DNA of 64,000 bases from Pictodentalium vernedei (taxonomy: Eukaryota > Mollusca > Scaphopoda > Dentaliida > Dentaliidae): positions 448,718,910 to 448,782,909 of the forward strand of contig CM062289.1 of the NCBI GenBank assembly GCA_031216915.1. The letters are read 5' to 3'. Made by a program: the position numbers and the translations under genes. Positions within the stretch are counted from its first letter, which is position 1, and the number at the start of each line of letters is the position of its first letter. Of the stretch, positions 47,770 to 59,694 are shown piece after piece. The notes under the pieces were generated by a model that did not search any database, was not told where the DNA came from, and saw nothing but the letters and a program-made list of their open reading frames with translations.

Positions 47770-48013
47770 CCCTTTACCTAACATGGAAAGCAGACGATAC
47801 TGCAAAAAAAATTCTTGAACAACTAATTTTTTTCATTTTTTGTCTCAAAAACATAGGTTATGACCCCCTCATTGGAACGAGCTCATCGAGCTCGTTCCAA
47901 TGAGGGGTCATAACCTATGGTTTTGAGACAAAAAATGAAAAAAATAATGAAAATTAACTGACGATTTTTGAGAATAGCGCTGGCCGGTTTTTGCCGTTAC
48001 GTTTGGTAAAGGG
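47770..48013. mobile_element. TTAA foldback MITE, subfamily 1, in tubulin B intron
   Basis: TTAA at 47766-47769 and 48014-48017. Near-perfect hairpin, 245 bp after the exon 1 donor. Confidence 0.94.
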
Positions 48014-48057
48014 TTAACTCATTCCAAGGTCACCAGTTCGACCCTGACCTGCGTAAT

Positions 48058-48290
48058 TTGAGCACGGTGGCGCAGTGCACTAAGGCGTAATGCACGATGA
48101 TGCACGTGCCCTCAACCGCTGCAAACTCTACATGTGCAAAGTTAATACATTAGAGAGTCTGATAGTTGCTCACCGCTGTTCGAGGTTCTCTCCGGGTACT
48201 CCGGCTTCCTTCACTTGTGAAACTGTACGACACGACCTGACCATGGCTGTTGAATGTGTCGTTCATTCTTCAATAAACAATAAACCTAAC
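48058..48290 (+). mobile_element. SINE body and tail, head missing
   Basis: Begins GAGCACGGTGGCG, then CACTAAGGCGTAATGCACGA; ends with GTGAAACTGTACGACACG... and ATGGCTGTTGAATGTGTCGT. Lacks both the tRNA and 5S heads. Confidence 0.8.
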
Positions 48291-48399
48291 ACGTCTAAAG
48301 AATTGCTAAATGACATAGCTGATGACCCCCTCACTTTGGATAGAGCTGGGCAAACTTGTTGCACGGAAAGGTATTGCTATATAATATAATTTTCTTTAA

Positions 48400-48634
48400 C
48401 CCTTTACCAAACGTAACTACGCCCAAATCCGCCCAGTGCTATTCACAAAAATCACCACTGAATTTTCCTTATTTTTTCATTTTCTTTGTCTCAAAAACAT
48501 AGCTTATGACCCCTTATTGCGACGAGCTCGTTCCAATGAGGGGTCATAAGCTATATATTTGACGCAGAAAATGAAAAAACTAGCTATTCAAGAATTTTAT
48601 TTGAAAGTGCCTGCCTTTCGTGTTAGGTAAAGGG
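48400..48634. mobile_element. TTAA foldback MITE, subfamily 1 (GCTTATGACC variant)
   Basis: TTAA at 48396-48399 and 48635-48638; centre shortened. Confidence 0.92.
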
Positions 48635-48765
48635 TTAATGATCTCCCATGTGTATGCATATGATTGGTCGAGGTACGTTTTTTCATAACTCGATGAATGC
48701 TTTTTCCAATAGTATGAATTTTTTTTTTGGGGGGGGGGGGGGGGAGAAATTAAAATTCTAGCTAA

Positions 48766-48987
48766 CCCTTTACTCAACGCAGACGATATCACAATTTAGT
48801 ATTAAAATAACTTTTAAGAAATTTCAACACAACCATATCATGTAAACTGCTGTGGGTGGTCACGTGGTATGGTTTTGTTGAAATATTTGGAGCAATAATG
48901 TTTTTCTACTGCTCAATTTGTAAATTACGTGGGGGGGGGGGGGGGGAGTGGGGGAGGAGGGTTGCCGTCGATTCGTTTGGTAAAGTG
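48766..48987. mobile_element. TTAA foldback MITE, subfamily 2, centre lost
   Basis: Left target CTAA, right GTAA; stems ccatatcatgtaa / cacgtggtatggttttgttg remain but the GAGCTC core is replaced by a short ctgctgtgggtgg loop. Confidence 0.8.
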
Positions 48988-49397
48988 TAAATCAAGTTAT
49001 CTCAGTTGAGAATTGAAAGATAAATCTATCATCGCCATTATACACGCTAAAATCAGGCAGTTGGGTTAAAAATTAACCCAAATCAAGAGGTATTAAACGG
49101 ATATGGTGATGGCTCAATACAGACTCATTTATATGGCATGGCTTTGCACTGTGGACAGTGTGCTGTCAGTGCTGAATTGAAGGTTAGGTGACCCAATGGC
49201 AAGTGTGAGTGGACACTGACACATGATGCTCGGGGCCGTAAGTAACATTTTGGGGGAGCGGTGGGGGTGGAGTGTAGGACATCGGTGTCCGACGGCACAA
49301 TCATATCGCCCGACTATTTGGAACATACCTAATTGCTTTTATCAAAGACTTATATGCTAGATATGTATTTTCCATTGATGAAATTCTGTATTTTTAA

Positions 49398-49638
49398 CCC
49401 TTCACCTAACCTGAAAAGCAGACGACACTTGCAAACAAAATTCTTGAATAACTATTTTTTTCACTTTTTTGTCTCAAAAACATAGGTTATGATCCTCATT
49501 GGAACGAGCTCGACGAGCTCGTTCCAATGAGGTGTCATAACCTATGTTTTTGAGACAAAAAATGAAAAAAAAATGAAAATTAATTGGCGATTTTTGAGAA
49601 TAGCGCTGGCCGATTTTGACGTTACGTTGGTAAAAGGG
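49398..49638. mobile_element. TTAA foldback MITE, subfamily 1, reverse orientation
   Basis: TTAA at 49394-49397, right target TTCA. Full hairpin. Confidence 0.92.
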
Positions 49639-49685
49639 TTCAACATACAACAGTCGAAATAATGTGTAAAGTACCGCACCCCCCT

Positions 49686-49819
49686 ACACTCTAAAATCAG
49701 TTGGGTGAAAAAATTAACCCAAATCATCTGGGTTGAGTAAATATGAACCCAATGGGGTTCATATTCATTCAACCCAGTTGATTTGGGTTAAATTTTAACC
49801 TGACTGATTTCTGAGTGTG
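49686..49819. repeat. palindromic element (ACTCTAAA family)
   Basis: Ends ACACTCTAAAATCAG/CTGATTTCTGAGTGTG, arms of GGGTT/AACCC words, centre tgaacccaatggggttca. Confidence 0.85.
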
Positions 49820-50576
49820 TTTATGTACAAAATGTTGTATCAGAGTTTCGTTCTTGTTTCTACGGCTATATCTCTGCTCGTCTTCCATTCATCGAGATAT
49901 GACATTAGAAACAAGATCTCGACTCTGATGCAGCATTTTTGTACATAAACATAATGGCGATAATATAGATTTGTAAATTAGTTTTCACGTGGGTTGTTCA
50001 AACAAATTTTCCTCTTGAGTATTCGAGACAGCGTGTATAAGCGTATGTTGAAAATAAGAAAACTGCACCAAATTTGATAGTACGTCTGAATTAACATAAA
50101 AGGCGGAGATATCGACTGTCGCAGGGTATATTTTCGTACAAGCAAATACTCTAAATTAAATTATAAGAATTGAAATCAATCATCAGTTGCTTTGTCTGAG
50201 TATGGATGTGGGATGGGCGCGTGAATGTTGTATGAAGTGCTACGGCGTGAATTTTGTTTTGTAGCCGATGATTGAATGTCAAAAAGACTGAAAATCGAAA
50301 ACTTTTAGTTGAGAACATATCTCGTTTTCCCGTCATGCTGGGAGATAACAGTAATGCTTTCTCCAAATTTGATGTCAGAATTAGCTAAAGTTTTAATATA
50401 GGAATGGCAAAAAATTATAAATAACAAAAACAAAAAGAAAACACCCCCCCCCCCCCCCAAAAAAAAAAACAAACAAAACAAAACAAAATAATAAACAGCT
50501 GTGCCCTGAGCGCATGATACGCCCGTTATTAATTACAAGAGTGAACCATACAATATGAGTATACATGTGTACTTGT

Positions 50577-51165
50577 CAGGTTACATATACTTGCCACCAA
50601 AAAATCATGAAAATTGCTCAAAGTCCAACATGTGGAAAATTGCCTGTATTTTGATGAATAAAGTCCCATAACTCTGGAATGACAAATCGGACAGCGACAC
50701 AAATCGAAAGGGAGATTCCGTCTATCAACATATACTTGCAACCAAAAAATCATGAAAATTGCTCTAAGCATTTTCAAGTTATTGTTCGACATGTGAAAAA
50801 TAAAGTCCCATAACTCTGGAATGACTAATCGAACGGCGACACCAACCGAAAGGGAGCTTCCTTCCATCAACATAAACCACCTACCAAAAAATCGTGAAAA
50901 TCTCTCAAAGCGTTCTCGAGTTATCGTACCACGTGTAAAAAATCAACAATTTTCCAAGTAATAAAGTCCCATAACTCTGGAATGACTAATCGAACGGCGA
51001 CACTAAACGAAAGGGAGCTTCACTGCATCGATATACACTACCTACCCAAAAATCACGAAAATCTCTCAAAGCGTTCTTGAGTTATCGTACGACGTGTGAC
51101 CGGACGGACAGACGGACAGCGGTATACCATAATACGACCCGTTTTTTCCAAAACGAGCGTATAAA
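50577..51165. repeat. tandem repeat of 140-160 bp, about 3.5 copies
   Basis: Units keyed on ataaagtcccataactctgg at about 50659, 50801 and 50962, each with an aaaaatc(a/g)tgaaaat...ctcaaag half. It ends ggacggacagacggacagcgg, a tail style common in dispersed repeats of invertebrates. Origin not assigned. Confidence 0.85.
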
Positions 51166-51526
51166 AACCCAAACAAAACAACCCAAAACCAAAATCCTTG
51201 ATGAGAGAGCTCACCAAACTTTCCATCCATAATATCTATCTGCTTATCACGTTTCATGTTGAGCCGAACATAATTCCTCTATTGACTACAAGATGGCGCC
51301 TTGTTGTGCTTAATGGACGATATATCATTGACAGTAATAATAGGAAATGTCTCTCCATTTCCCTTTGCAAATGTAACATGGAATATTGGAAAATCACATT
51401 AATGTCAGTGGCTAGTATCTTGAAGAATTTTGATACAAACAGGTTTATATATACCTAGTCATTTCAACTCCTATAAATTGATCAAATCAACCAAAATTTG
51501 GGTACGTTACCCATGAATTGTGTTAA

Positions 51527-51769
51527 CCCTTTACCCAACGTAACGGGAAAAACCGGCCAGCGCTATTCTCAAAAATCGCCAATTAATTTTCATTATATTT
51601 TAATTTTTTGTCTCAAAAACATAAGTTATGACCCCTCTTTGGAACGAGCTCGTCGAGCTCGTTCCAACGAGGGGTCATAACCTATGTTTTTGAGACAAAA
51701 AATTAAAAAATTAAGTTATTCAAGAATTTTGTTTGCAAGTGGCGTCTGCTTTTCATGTTAGGTAAAGGG
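51527..51769. mobile_element. TTAA foldback MITE, subfamily 1
   Basis: TTAA at 51523-51526 and 51770-51773; near-perfect hairpin. It truncates the minus-strand open frame at 51774-52049. Confidence 0.94.
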
Positions 51770-51773
51770 TTAA

Positions 51774-52049
51774 CACGATTCCGATTGTGCTTTCGAGACA
51801 AAATACGGCAACCACAGTCAAGATGACCACGAAAATAGTGGCCGAAAGTAGCGAAATTAGGTAATTTTTAATGAAATGTTGCACAGACCATATCGACGAC
51901 AAAGACTCCCGGGATCCATATATACTAAGAACAATTCTTTGCTGATAATGTGAGGCAACCTTGATAGATCCGTCACCTTCGCGAGACCGCAGATACGAGT
52001 AAATATGATTATATCTAATTACCGATAATAACCTGACAATGATTAACAT
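51774..52049 (-). other. unrecognised open frame with a membrane-like segment
   Basis: About 92 codons from an ATG at 52049 to the MITE border. It has a basic, polar N-terminal half (SVIRYNHIYSYLRSREGDGS) and a hydrophobic stretch LISLLSATIFVVILTVVAVF near the end, which would span a membrane once. No family recognised. It could be a remnant exon interrupted by the MITE or chance. Confidence 0.25.
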
Positions 52050-52111
52050 TTTTCCAAATGGATCCCAAAACCTTCTAGAAACCCACCCTCATGGATTAAT
52101 AAAGGTAGAAT

Positions 52112-52444
52112 GTGGTGCTGTGGAACGTTAAAAGGTCTGCTCGATTCGATGGAGAAAGTCTAATCACCGGAAACGACCCGACACTGAAACCAATTACCGG
52201 AACGGACCAATTCAGACGGCCATCTTGGGTTGATAAGAGTAGCACACAGTTCTGTAGGACCGAAAGGCCTCCAGGTGTAGGTGTATTCGATGGTATGGGG
52301 GGTATGTTATTGGTAGAATTCTCCCAGAACGATCGGTTTCCGCCTAACCAGTCCTATTACCAACCACCCTTTTCTTATTACAGGTCAAGTTTTCGATACC
52401 CTAGCATTCTGTATCCTGACAATGCCTGGATTTCTCTGCCCTAG
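52112..52444 (+). other. unrecognised open frame
   Basis: 110 codons from ATG, Tyr/Pro/Ser-rich near the end (QSYYQPPFSYYRSSFRYP). No domain recognised and no splice or promoter context supports it. Codon use is unremarkable. Confidence 0.2.
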
Positions 52445-52601
52445 AGACTGAATAGATCACGTCTCAGAAAGCCAAATTCGATTACTGCGTTCATTTTAGG
52501 TCCTACTCGTCAATACAGAATCCCTTCTGATACGAGAGCCCTTAGTTCAGCGATCCGAACGTAGTGGCTACCCCTCTACGTTCAGATTCTTCCCATTCAT
52601 T

Positions 52602-53228
52602 CCTATAGAAAAAGTTCCCATCAAGTTTTTATGGGAACTCAAAACTCGAAATTAGGAATATATATCAAGCTTTCGCCCTTATTACCGGCTGCAATCGATA
52701 GTACACATATTTCCTTACATTTAGGCAGCGTTTATTAATCCAAACTAGGTTTTATCCTTTAATTGTCGTCATTTGTGTACTCGTGAGACGGCAACGGAGA
52801 TTTCAAAATCGACCATGTTTTTGTTTAAATATAAAACAGTAAAAACAATAACCCGGTAATGGCGCCGAAACGAATAGACCTTTTCATCGAGGCGGAATAG
52901 GAAATTCGATCGCAATTGCGCAGAATGGGTTTGATAATCTGCTCTGTGCGAATGCGACCGAGTTTGATGACCTCCGCTGCGCGAATGAGATCGAGATTCC
53001 GATTCTGCACCGATGAAAAAGGTCTATTCGTTTCGGCGCCGTCTCACGAGTACACAAATGACGACAATTAAAGGATAAAACCTAGTTTGGATTAATAAAC
53101 TCTGCCCAAATGTAAGGAAATACATGTACTATCGATTGCAGCCGGTAATAAGGGCGAAAGCTTGATATATATCCCAGATTTCGAGTTTTGAGTTCCCATA
53201 AAAACTTGATGGGAACTTTTTCTATAGG
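52602..53228. mobile_element. foldback element with 190-bp arms and nested inner foldback
   Basis: Outer arms 52602-52791 and 53038-53228 are near-perfect inverted copies starting cctatagaaaaagttccc. Inner arms 52861-52889 and 53011-53040 (ggcgccgaaacgaatagacc) enclose about 120 bp with further inverted gcgcgaatg words. The inner right arm abuts the outer right arm directly. No coding. Confidence 0.88.
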
Positions 53229-53758
53229 CTTGTGCCGAATGTGCTTGTGTGTTTGTGAACAATGTGCGCACAACACATACAACACAATTGGAAAAAAGTA
53301 GAACACCCCACCCCCACCCCCACAACCCCCCCCCCCCAAAAAAAAAAACAGCCCAAAATCAGGTATTTTGACCTACCAGAGAGCAGTAGTTGGAGACTAG
53401 TGATGACCAATTTTTGTGGACTGACCAGTGGTAATCGCTGCTTTTGGAACCATTATATGATATACTATTGTTGTGAAACAACTGTCCTAGAAACACGGAT
53501 TATTCTATTGGCTATCACTGCCGTTTATCACTGCTATCAGTCCTATGTCGACTGTACGTCCCGATTTTAATCACTAGAGTCTCTACTATCTTCAGCTGGT
53601 ATCTCTTATCTTTTACCCATACTATTGAATGACCCTCAGAGATGTGGCTAGAGGGTTTCAGCTGGGGAGGGGGGGGGGGAGGTTGCCACCGATGTAAACT
53701 CCAACTGTGAATGGTTTCGATAGGTGGTTGCACTGCAGCGCTGGGTGATATCTTTTAA

Positions 53759-53989
53759 CCCTTTACCCAACGAATCGCGCGCATCCGCCCGTGTAATATG
53801 CAAATACAGCTGCTGAAAAAATATTATTTTTCGAAAAATTTCAACAAAACCATATCATGTGACCCCTCTTTGGAACGAGCTCGTTGAGCTCGTTCCAAAG
53901 AGGGGTCACATGATATGGTTTTGTTGAAATTTAAAAAAAAATGATATTTAAAATAATGAATTTTGAAATCGTCTGCGTTGGGTAAAGGG
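53759..53989. mobile_element. TTAA foldback MITE, subfamily 2, beside block copy B
   Basis: TTAA at 53755-53758, right target TTAT. Sits about 40 bp left of the duplicated block's edge. Confidence 0.93.
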
Positions 53990-54620
53990 TTATGAACCCT
54001 GCTATAAATTTTCACTAGTCCAGAAAGGGAAAAAGCATCATTTATAATGTGTCTGGGTCAGAAAATTTACCGGATTGATGTCAGAGTCGAAATTTTGAGG
54101 CCATGTCAATTTTAGAGTAGGAAATTTGAAACTCAAGTTTCCAGTTGGAAATAAAAGATCAAAATTTCTCATCATTAGTTGGAATTTTAAAATTTTTCAT
54201 GAACAATGTTAATTTATTGAATTTCCAAATATTTGATTTTTGACCTCGGAATTTCCAACTATTGAAAAAATACTCCTAGCTGGAGGGGGGGGGGGGGTGA
54301 GATACCCCCCACACCCCCTGTCGCCACATCCCTGATGACCCTGTTGACCCAGTGGTTGGCTGTCACTATATGTCATGTGATCGGCTTACATTACTACTTA
54401 CTGTATTCATCAAGTACCATAGTTATCCACCTCCATATCCACTACTACTGTCTTCTCCCCTTACGATAGCCCACTACCACACTACTAATGGCCATTGCCA
54501 CTAATATCGTTTTTTGTCGTTCCCTTGACTTCCAAAACGAGAGCGAAAAGGACTACCACACGTGCTGTCTTATACCTTCGTTGCTGTGCTGTTAATACTA
54601 CCTGCTTCTGTCAGTGCAAG

Positions 54621-54747
54621 ACTCTAAAGTCAGTTGGGGTAAAAATTAACCCAAATCAACTAGGTTGAGTAAATATGAACCAAATGGGTTCATATTCACT
54701 CAACCCAGTTGATTTAGGTTGATTTTTAACCCAACCAATTTTAGAGT
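54621..54747. repeat. palindromic element (ACTCTAAA family), copy in block B
   Basis: Same as 583-709. Confidence 0.85.
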
Positions 54748-56263
54748 TACATTGTCTTCTCTCAAGTGTATACGACACTTCAACTCTGGTCTCTGAAAAG
54801 GGGGTTCTCTGTCCTACGTACTAGAAAGGGACTCGACTTCCTCCTGTGGAATCCCTTTTCTAGTATCTAACCATTCCTGGAGAATCCCTTTTTCATCTTA
54901 TATATGTGCCGATGTGTTGAGCGCATATCCTGTTCCAGCACGCCATCACATTTCATCACACCCCAATCCAGTGTTCAGTACTTTAAACATATTTTATTTG
55001 CCATAACTATTGAGCAAAAAGGGATAGAAGGACAAGTGCTTTCCACTTAGTAGAAACCTCCGCTCTCATAACATGAATACAGAAAATGTTACAATGGCTA
55101 TCACTGCCACCTATCACTGCTATCAGCCCAGTAGGGGGGGGGGGGGGGTGTAGGGTAGTGAATTTCCAAATAGGGGAGGGAACGGGGGGGGGGGGGGGGG
55201 GGCTTCCGCTCCGTCTCCCTAGTTGAAAATTCACTACCGAGAAAATTTTTGAAAATGAAGCCATGATATTGATTCTAGTAACTGAAATGCCAACACATTT
55301 ATGATAGAATTATCAGGTTGTTATTATTTGGTATTTGAGCAATTAACACTCTCCTAACATTAAATCAGATCTTATGCAGGAATGATGAATTTGCGATGTT
55401 TCATCATTTTGTAACTTTGGAAATTTTGGCCAGGATTTGGGGCGTGACCCCCCCCCCCCCCCCCCCCCTGTCGTCACGTTCCTGCTAGTACACAAGCACA
55501 TTCCATGAAATACCAGTCTCACGTAAAGTAGAATCCCTTCCTAGTATCTCACTGTGGCAATGGAATCCTTTTCTGAAGAAGAGTCGAAGAGCTGCACGGC
55601 CATTTATGTATAACAACAACTGCCATCATCGCTATTTAGGCCATTTGAAGAGATCACCATTTACATTTCTCAGCACCCCGCGTGTGACACTCCCTATCTT
55701 CCAAGCGTCTGGACGTCGGCAGCCCTTTTCCCGAGATGAGTCGAATAGTCGTGCGAGCATATGGTCTTTCGGGCATTTTTATACCATTTCTCTCTAACTC
55801 TCCTGTTCACAATTGTAGTAGTAGCGGACCATAGAGTTGGTAGTGGTATAATAGGGGCCTGTACGGACAGGGGGTTAGTTGTGCAATTGACATAAGACAA
55901 TCCACAGTAGAGACAGAATGCTAGTAGTATTGACGGTAGGGAAGGGGTAAGCACCCGTACTAAATGCATCAGACATGCAGTAAATCTTTTCGCAATTGTG
56001 ATGAAAGTCGATCACTCGAGAGATAGACCAATAGCGGCGACAGAGGCCAGTAGCAGGCAGTGGTAGCAGATTATAGTACTGGGCGACTATTGTAGTGGGC
56101 GACAATCAATGGGACCAATGCGCTCCGGATGACACAGTAGAAATAGAAGCCAATTATATATAGAACAGACGGTGGTGACCATGGTACAAACTAGCAGTAT
56201 AAGTGGAAGAAGAATATAGTATTGGACGAAGACAGTAGTATTGGAATTCGATCACAGGACATA

Positions 56264-56519
56264 CAGTGTGTGGAGAGTGTATTATCACTAAATCGCCTGC
56301 AGAGTGGAGGTTCCACCCATGCAATAATTGAAAATTTGCTGCGAAGCATGACAATGACAAGCACAGTTTCAGCCAATGGACCTCCGGGTTAAACCCGGAG
56401 GTCCATTGGCTGAAACATTGCTTGTGTTTTTGTCCATGTGTACAGAATTTGAAAGCGATACTTTGGGTGATAACTTCACTTTACGGGTGATTTAGTTACA
56501 ATCGACTCTCCACGTACTG
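56264..56519. mobile_element. palindromic MITE with TA target, copy in block B
   Basis: Same as 2211-2467; the central hairpin is one step more perfect here (ccattggctgaaac matches its partner arm). Confidence 0.85.
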
Positions 56520-56674
56520 TATATTGATAGCCAACTACTGGGTTAATACGGCCATGTAATAGTAGGGGTCAGTAGTGGTAGTGCTGCCTATGTAAATACA
56601 CTGGAGACAGAGTCGCTAGTAATTGAAATTATTTGTCCGCATAGTCACCGCAGAGCTTATAGAAGTGACAGAAG

Positions 56675-57323
56675 CAGGGCTGGGAGCAGTTAACGTTAAC
56701 GTGTTAAATTATTTTAACCTTAAAGATTATATTTGTATAATATTTAGCGTCGTTATCTTATATTTACCCCAGCCGGATCGCGCGTGTCGATGACGTCGAA
56801 TTTTACGCAATTTGACGAAATTGAAGAACACGAATAATTTAGATGTCCGTCAATTATAGACGACCCATTGATTTGGTGGAGAGACCGTGAAGCCCTCCTA
56901 CCAACGTTGGCGAAGTTGGCCGGCCGATATTTGGCGATACAGCAATATCAGCTTCATCAGAACGCCTATTTTCCATGCCAGTAAGGACTGGTATTCGAGC
57001 AACGGCGGATATCTCTTTCTATGGATACGGCCGCAGCGATTGTATTCTTAAATGAAAACATCGCTTAATGTTAGAATTTACGATAACCTGCGAGAACTAT
57101 ATTAACTATTTGTCCCCTGAGTTCCAATGTGTTCTATGTGTCAGTAGGCTGCCAGTAGGCACATGGAACACATTGGAACTCAAGAGACGAACTGTACGTA
57201 ATAAAAGTGGCCGAAGTTATTAAAATTTTGTTCATTTCAACATTTAACGTCATTTAACTCGTTAACGCAGAATTATTTAACACGTTAACGTGTTAAGGAA
57301 AATTTTAACTCCTCCCAGCCCTG
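56675..57323 (+). mobile_element. hAT transposon remnant, copy in block B
   Basis: Same as 2619-3258 with GACAGAAG duplication at 56667-56674 and 57324-57331 and the same hATC remnant. It also carries the nested palindrome (57109-57191). Confidence 0.92.
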
Positions 57324-57575
57324 GACAGAAGGCAGTGATAGCCAGTAGAAGAGGCATGTAGACTGTAGCTACCAACAATAGTATATCATTTCTACCCCAA
57401 AAAAGTGTTTTATAGAAGAAGGCAATAGTGTAGGGTACTGATAGTTGTCCCTAGTTGAAGTCCGTAGAGACACAAGTGATAGAAGAAGGGTCGTATGGTC
57501 ACCAGGGAAACTGATATTTGTGACAAGAAACAGTGATGGCCAGTAGAATAAGACAGTAATCCTCCAACAATAGTA

Positions 57576-59102
57576 TACTATTAAAAAAAAGTAGGGGATA
57601 TCCAAACTGATGTTGATATTTTCATAAAAATGGTATTGGATACGCGTGATTGGACACATCAATATGATACCAAGTTTAGTGTGGATCATGTATGTCACCG
57701 GCCCACGAAAAGTTCGTGCAGGTTTTTTGCACTAGCGCCGCCGTTATGTCTATGGGGTACGTTTTGAAATTTTCATTTGTACTGGACAGGCTTTTTCGGA
57801 GGTCTCATCGCTCTTTTCATGATATAAACTCCTGCATCAATAGTTTCTGGTCGAATCATAACTTCTGAGGTATGCGAATACTGACACGTGACGAACGTTT
57901 ACGTGCCGTTGACATTTTGGAAGTTGGCAACAGAAAGAATGTAGAGGCTCAAATTCTCAACGTTACTCAATCGGTGATTAGCAGGTTGTGGTCACGCTAC
58001 CCTCAGACAGGCAATGTTGATGACAGACTCCGGTCAGGTCGTCCAAGGGCGACAACTGCTTACAAGGATCGTTTCATCTGAACTACAGCATTACGTAACC
58101 ATCAACAAAGTGCCTCAGAAATTGGACAGCAGCTGCACCGAGTGACAATGCTCGAGTCAGTGGGCAGACTATCCGAAATCGCCTACACATCTGGAATTTG
58201 TACGCTCGACGACCTCGAATAATTCCACGTTTGACTGAACGTCACATCGAAGCAAGGCGTAATTGGTGTGGAGCACGACAGCGCTGGGACAATCGTCGGT
58301 GGAGCAACGTCATGTTTTCCGACGAATTGAGGTTCACTCTCGACTTCCACAACAGGCGAAACATAGTGGGGCGGCGGCGGCGGAACAGACGATACCATGA
58401 CGTAACCGTTAGGCAGCACAATCATTTTGGTGGTGCATCGGTTATAGTGTGGGGAGGCATAACCATGACAAGCAGAACAGCAGTACATGTCATTCAAGGG
58501 CCTGTCACAGGGCAGTACTACCGTGACAACATGTTTCCAGCTCATGTGGTGCCATTTGCGCGACGTCACAGCTGTCGATTCATTTTCTAAGATAACAATG
58601 CAAGAGCACATAGGGCCCGTGTCGCTACAGAGTTTCTCCAGGAGCAGAACATCACCACACTGCCTTGGCCAGCACTAAGTCCATACCTTTCACCAATCGA
58701 GCACGTCTGGGATATGCTTGACAGGCGCCAACGCCAACAGCCCCCTACCAATGTCCAGGAACTCGCCGCTGCACTGCAGGAAGAATGGAATAACATCAGT
58801 CAAGCTGATATTGGACGTTTGGTGAGGAGTATGCCACGTCGGATCCGCGCTTGTCTCGCGAACCGAGGAAGATTTACAAGGCATTGAGGTCTTGGGCTGA
58901 ATGTGGTAAATTCTCTGACTGACCATCCAAGTCTTCTACAACTCAGTGCGTGGAATGTGTGCTTGTCAGACACCCAACTATCGCTGAAATCATTCATCAG
59001 ATGTCACAGTACAATGCCTCAACTGTCTTTTTGATGAAAATATAAATATATTTCCTGATATATCTCACTTTTATCAAATATCCCCTACTTTTTTCAATAG
59101 TA
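57576..59102 (+). mobile_element. Tc1-like (DD34E) transposon, copy B, colinear
   Basis: 1527 bp between TA dinucleotides with TACTATT terminal repeats. The transposase remnant runs from 57872 to about 58885 and keeps the true C-terminal part in forward orientation (ELAAALQEEWNNISQADIGR, then RSMPRRIRACLANRGRFTRH). This shows what the end of copy A looked like before rearrangement. The second catalytic Asp reads Asn here (DNNARAH), and Asp in the LSPDLSPIE motif reads Tyr. Confidence 0.92.
57872..58885 (+). pseudogene. Tc1-like transposase, broken (copy B)
   Basis: Same frame breaks as copy A: HTH part ending RFI-stop, the core beginning in a different frame, and a stop before the DNNARAH motif. 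It is more complete than copy A because the C-terminal about 85 codons are colinear. Confidence 0.9.
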
Positions 59103-59454
59103 TATATCCCACACTCGTTCCCCAAAAACAGGGATTTTCAATGTAAATATAAACGAAAACTTACCACGAGACGGTACAAAAACTCCGTCGTTTTGATTGA
59201 AAATTCGGTTGATGACGTATATTCCCCACGCTGTCAGAACGAGAAAAGAAACTGTCGATGTCGCTTTTACTTTTTGATAAAGTGTTGTTATGTGAAACTC
59301 AACTGGAAAGAGCTACGTGTGAATTTTGAGATGTGCGTCACACAACAGTCAAAACCTTTCAAGATGGAGTGAAGGTTTCCTGGAACGTAAGAGCTGGGGT
59401 ATAGGAGGCAGCCATGACTAGATTTGATGAAAAATATCTTGAAAATACTTTTAA

Positions 59455-59694
59455 CCCTTTACCCAATGAAGGCGATATCAAAATTCATTATTTTAAATAT
59501 CATTTTTTCAAATTTTTCAAAAAATTTCAATAAAACCATATCATGTGACCCCTCGTTGGAACGAGCTCGACGAGCTCGTTCCAACGAGGGGTCACATGAT
59601 ATGGTTTGTTGAAATTTTTTGAAAAATAATATTTTTTCAACTGCTGAATTTGCATATTACGCGAGCGGTTGCGGCCGATTCGTTCGGTAAAGGG
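59455..59694. mobile_element. TTAA foldback MITE, subfamily 2, copy in block B
   Basis: TTAA at 59451-59454 and 59695-59698, the latter shared with a second CCCTTTACC end as at 5752. Confidence 0.93.

Noticed and set aside
49081-49326. 65-residue minus frame
   Set aside because: No homologue recognised and no context.
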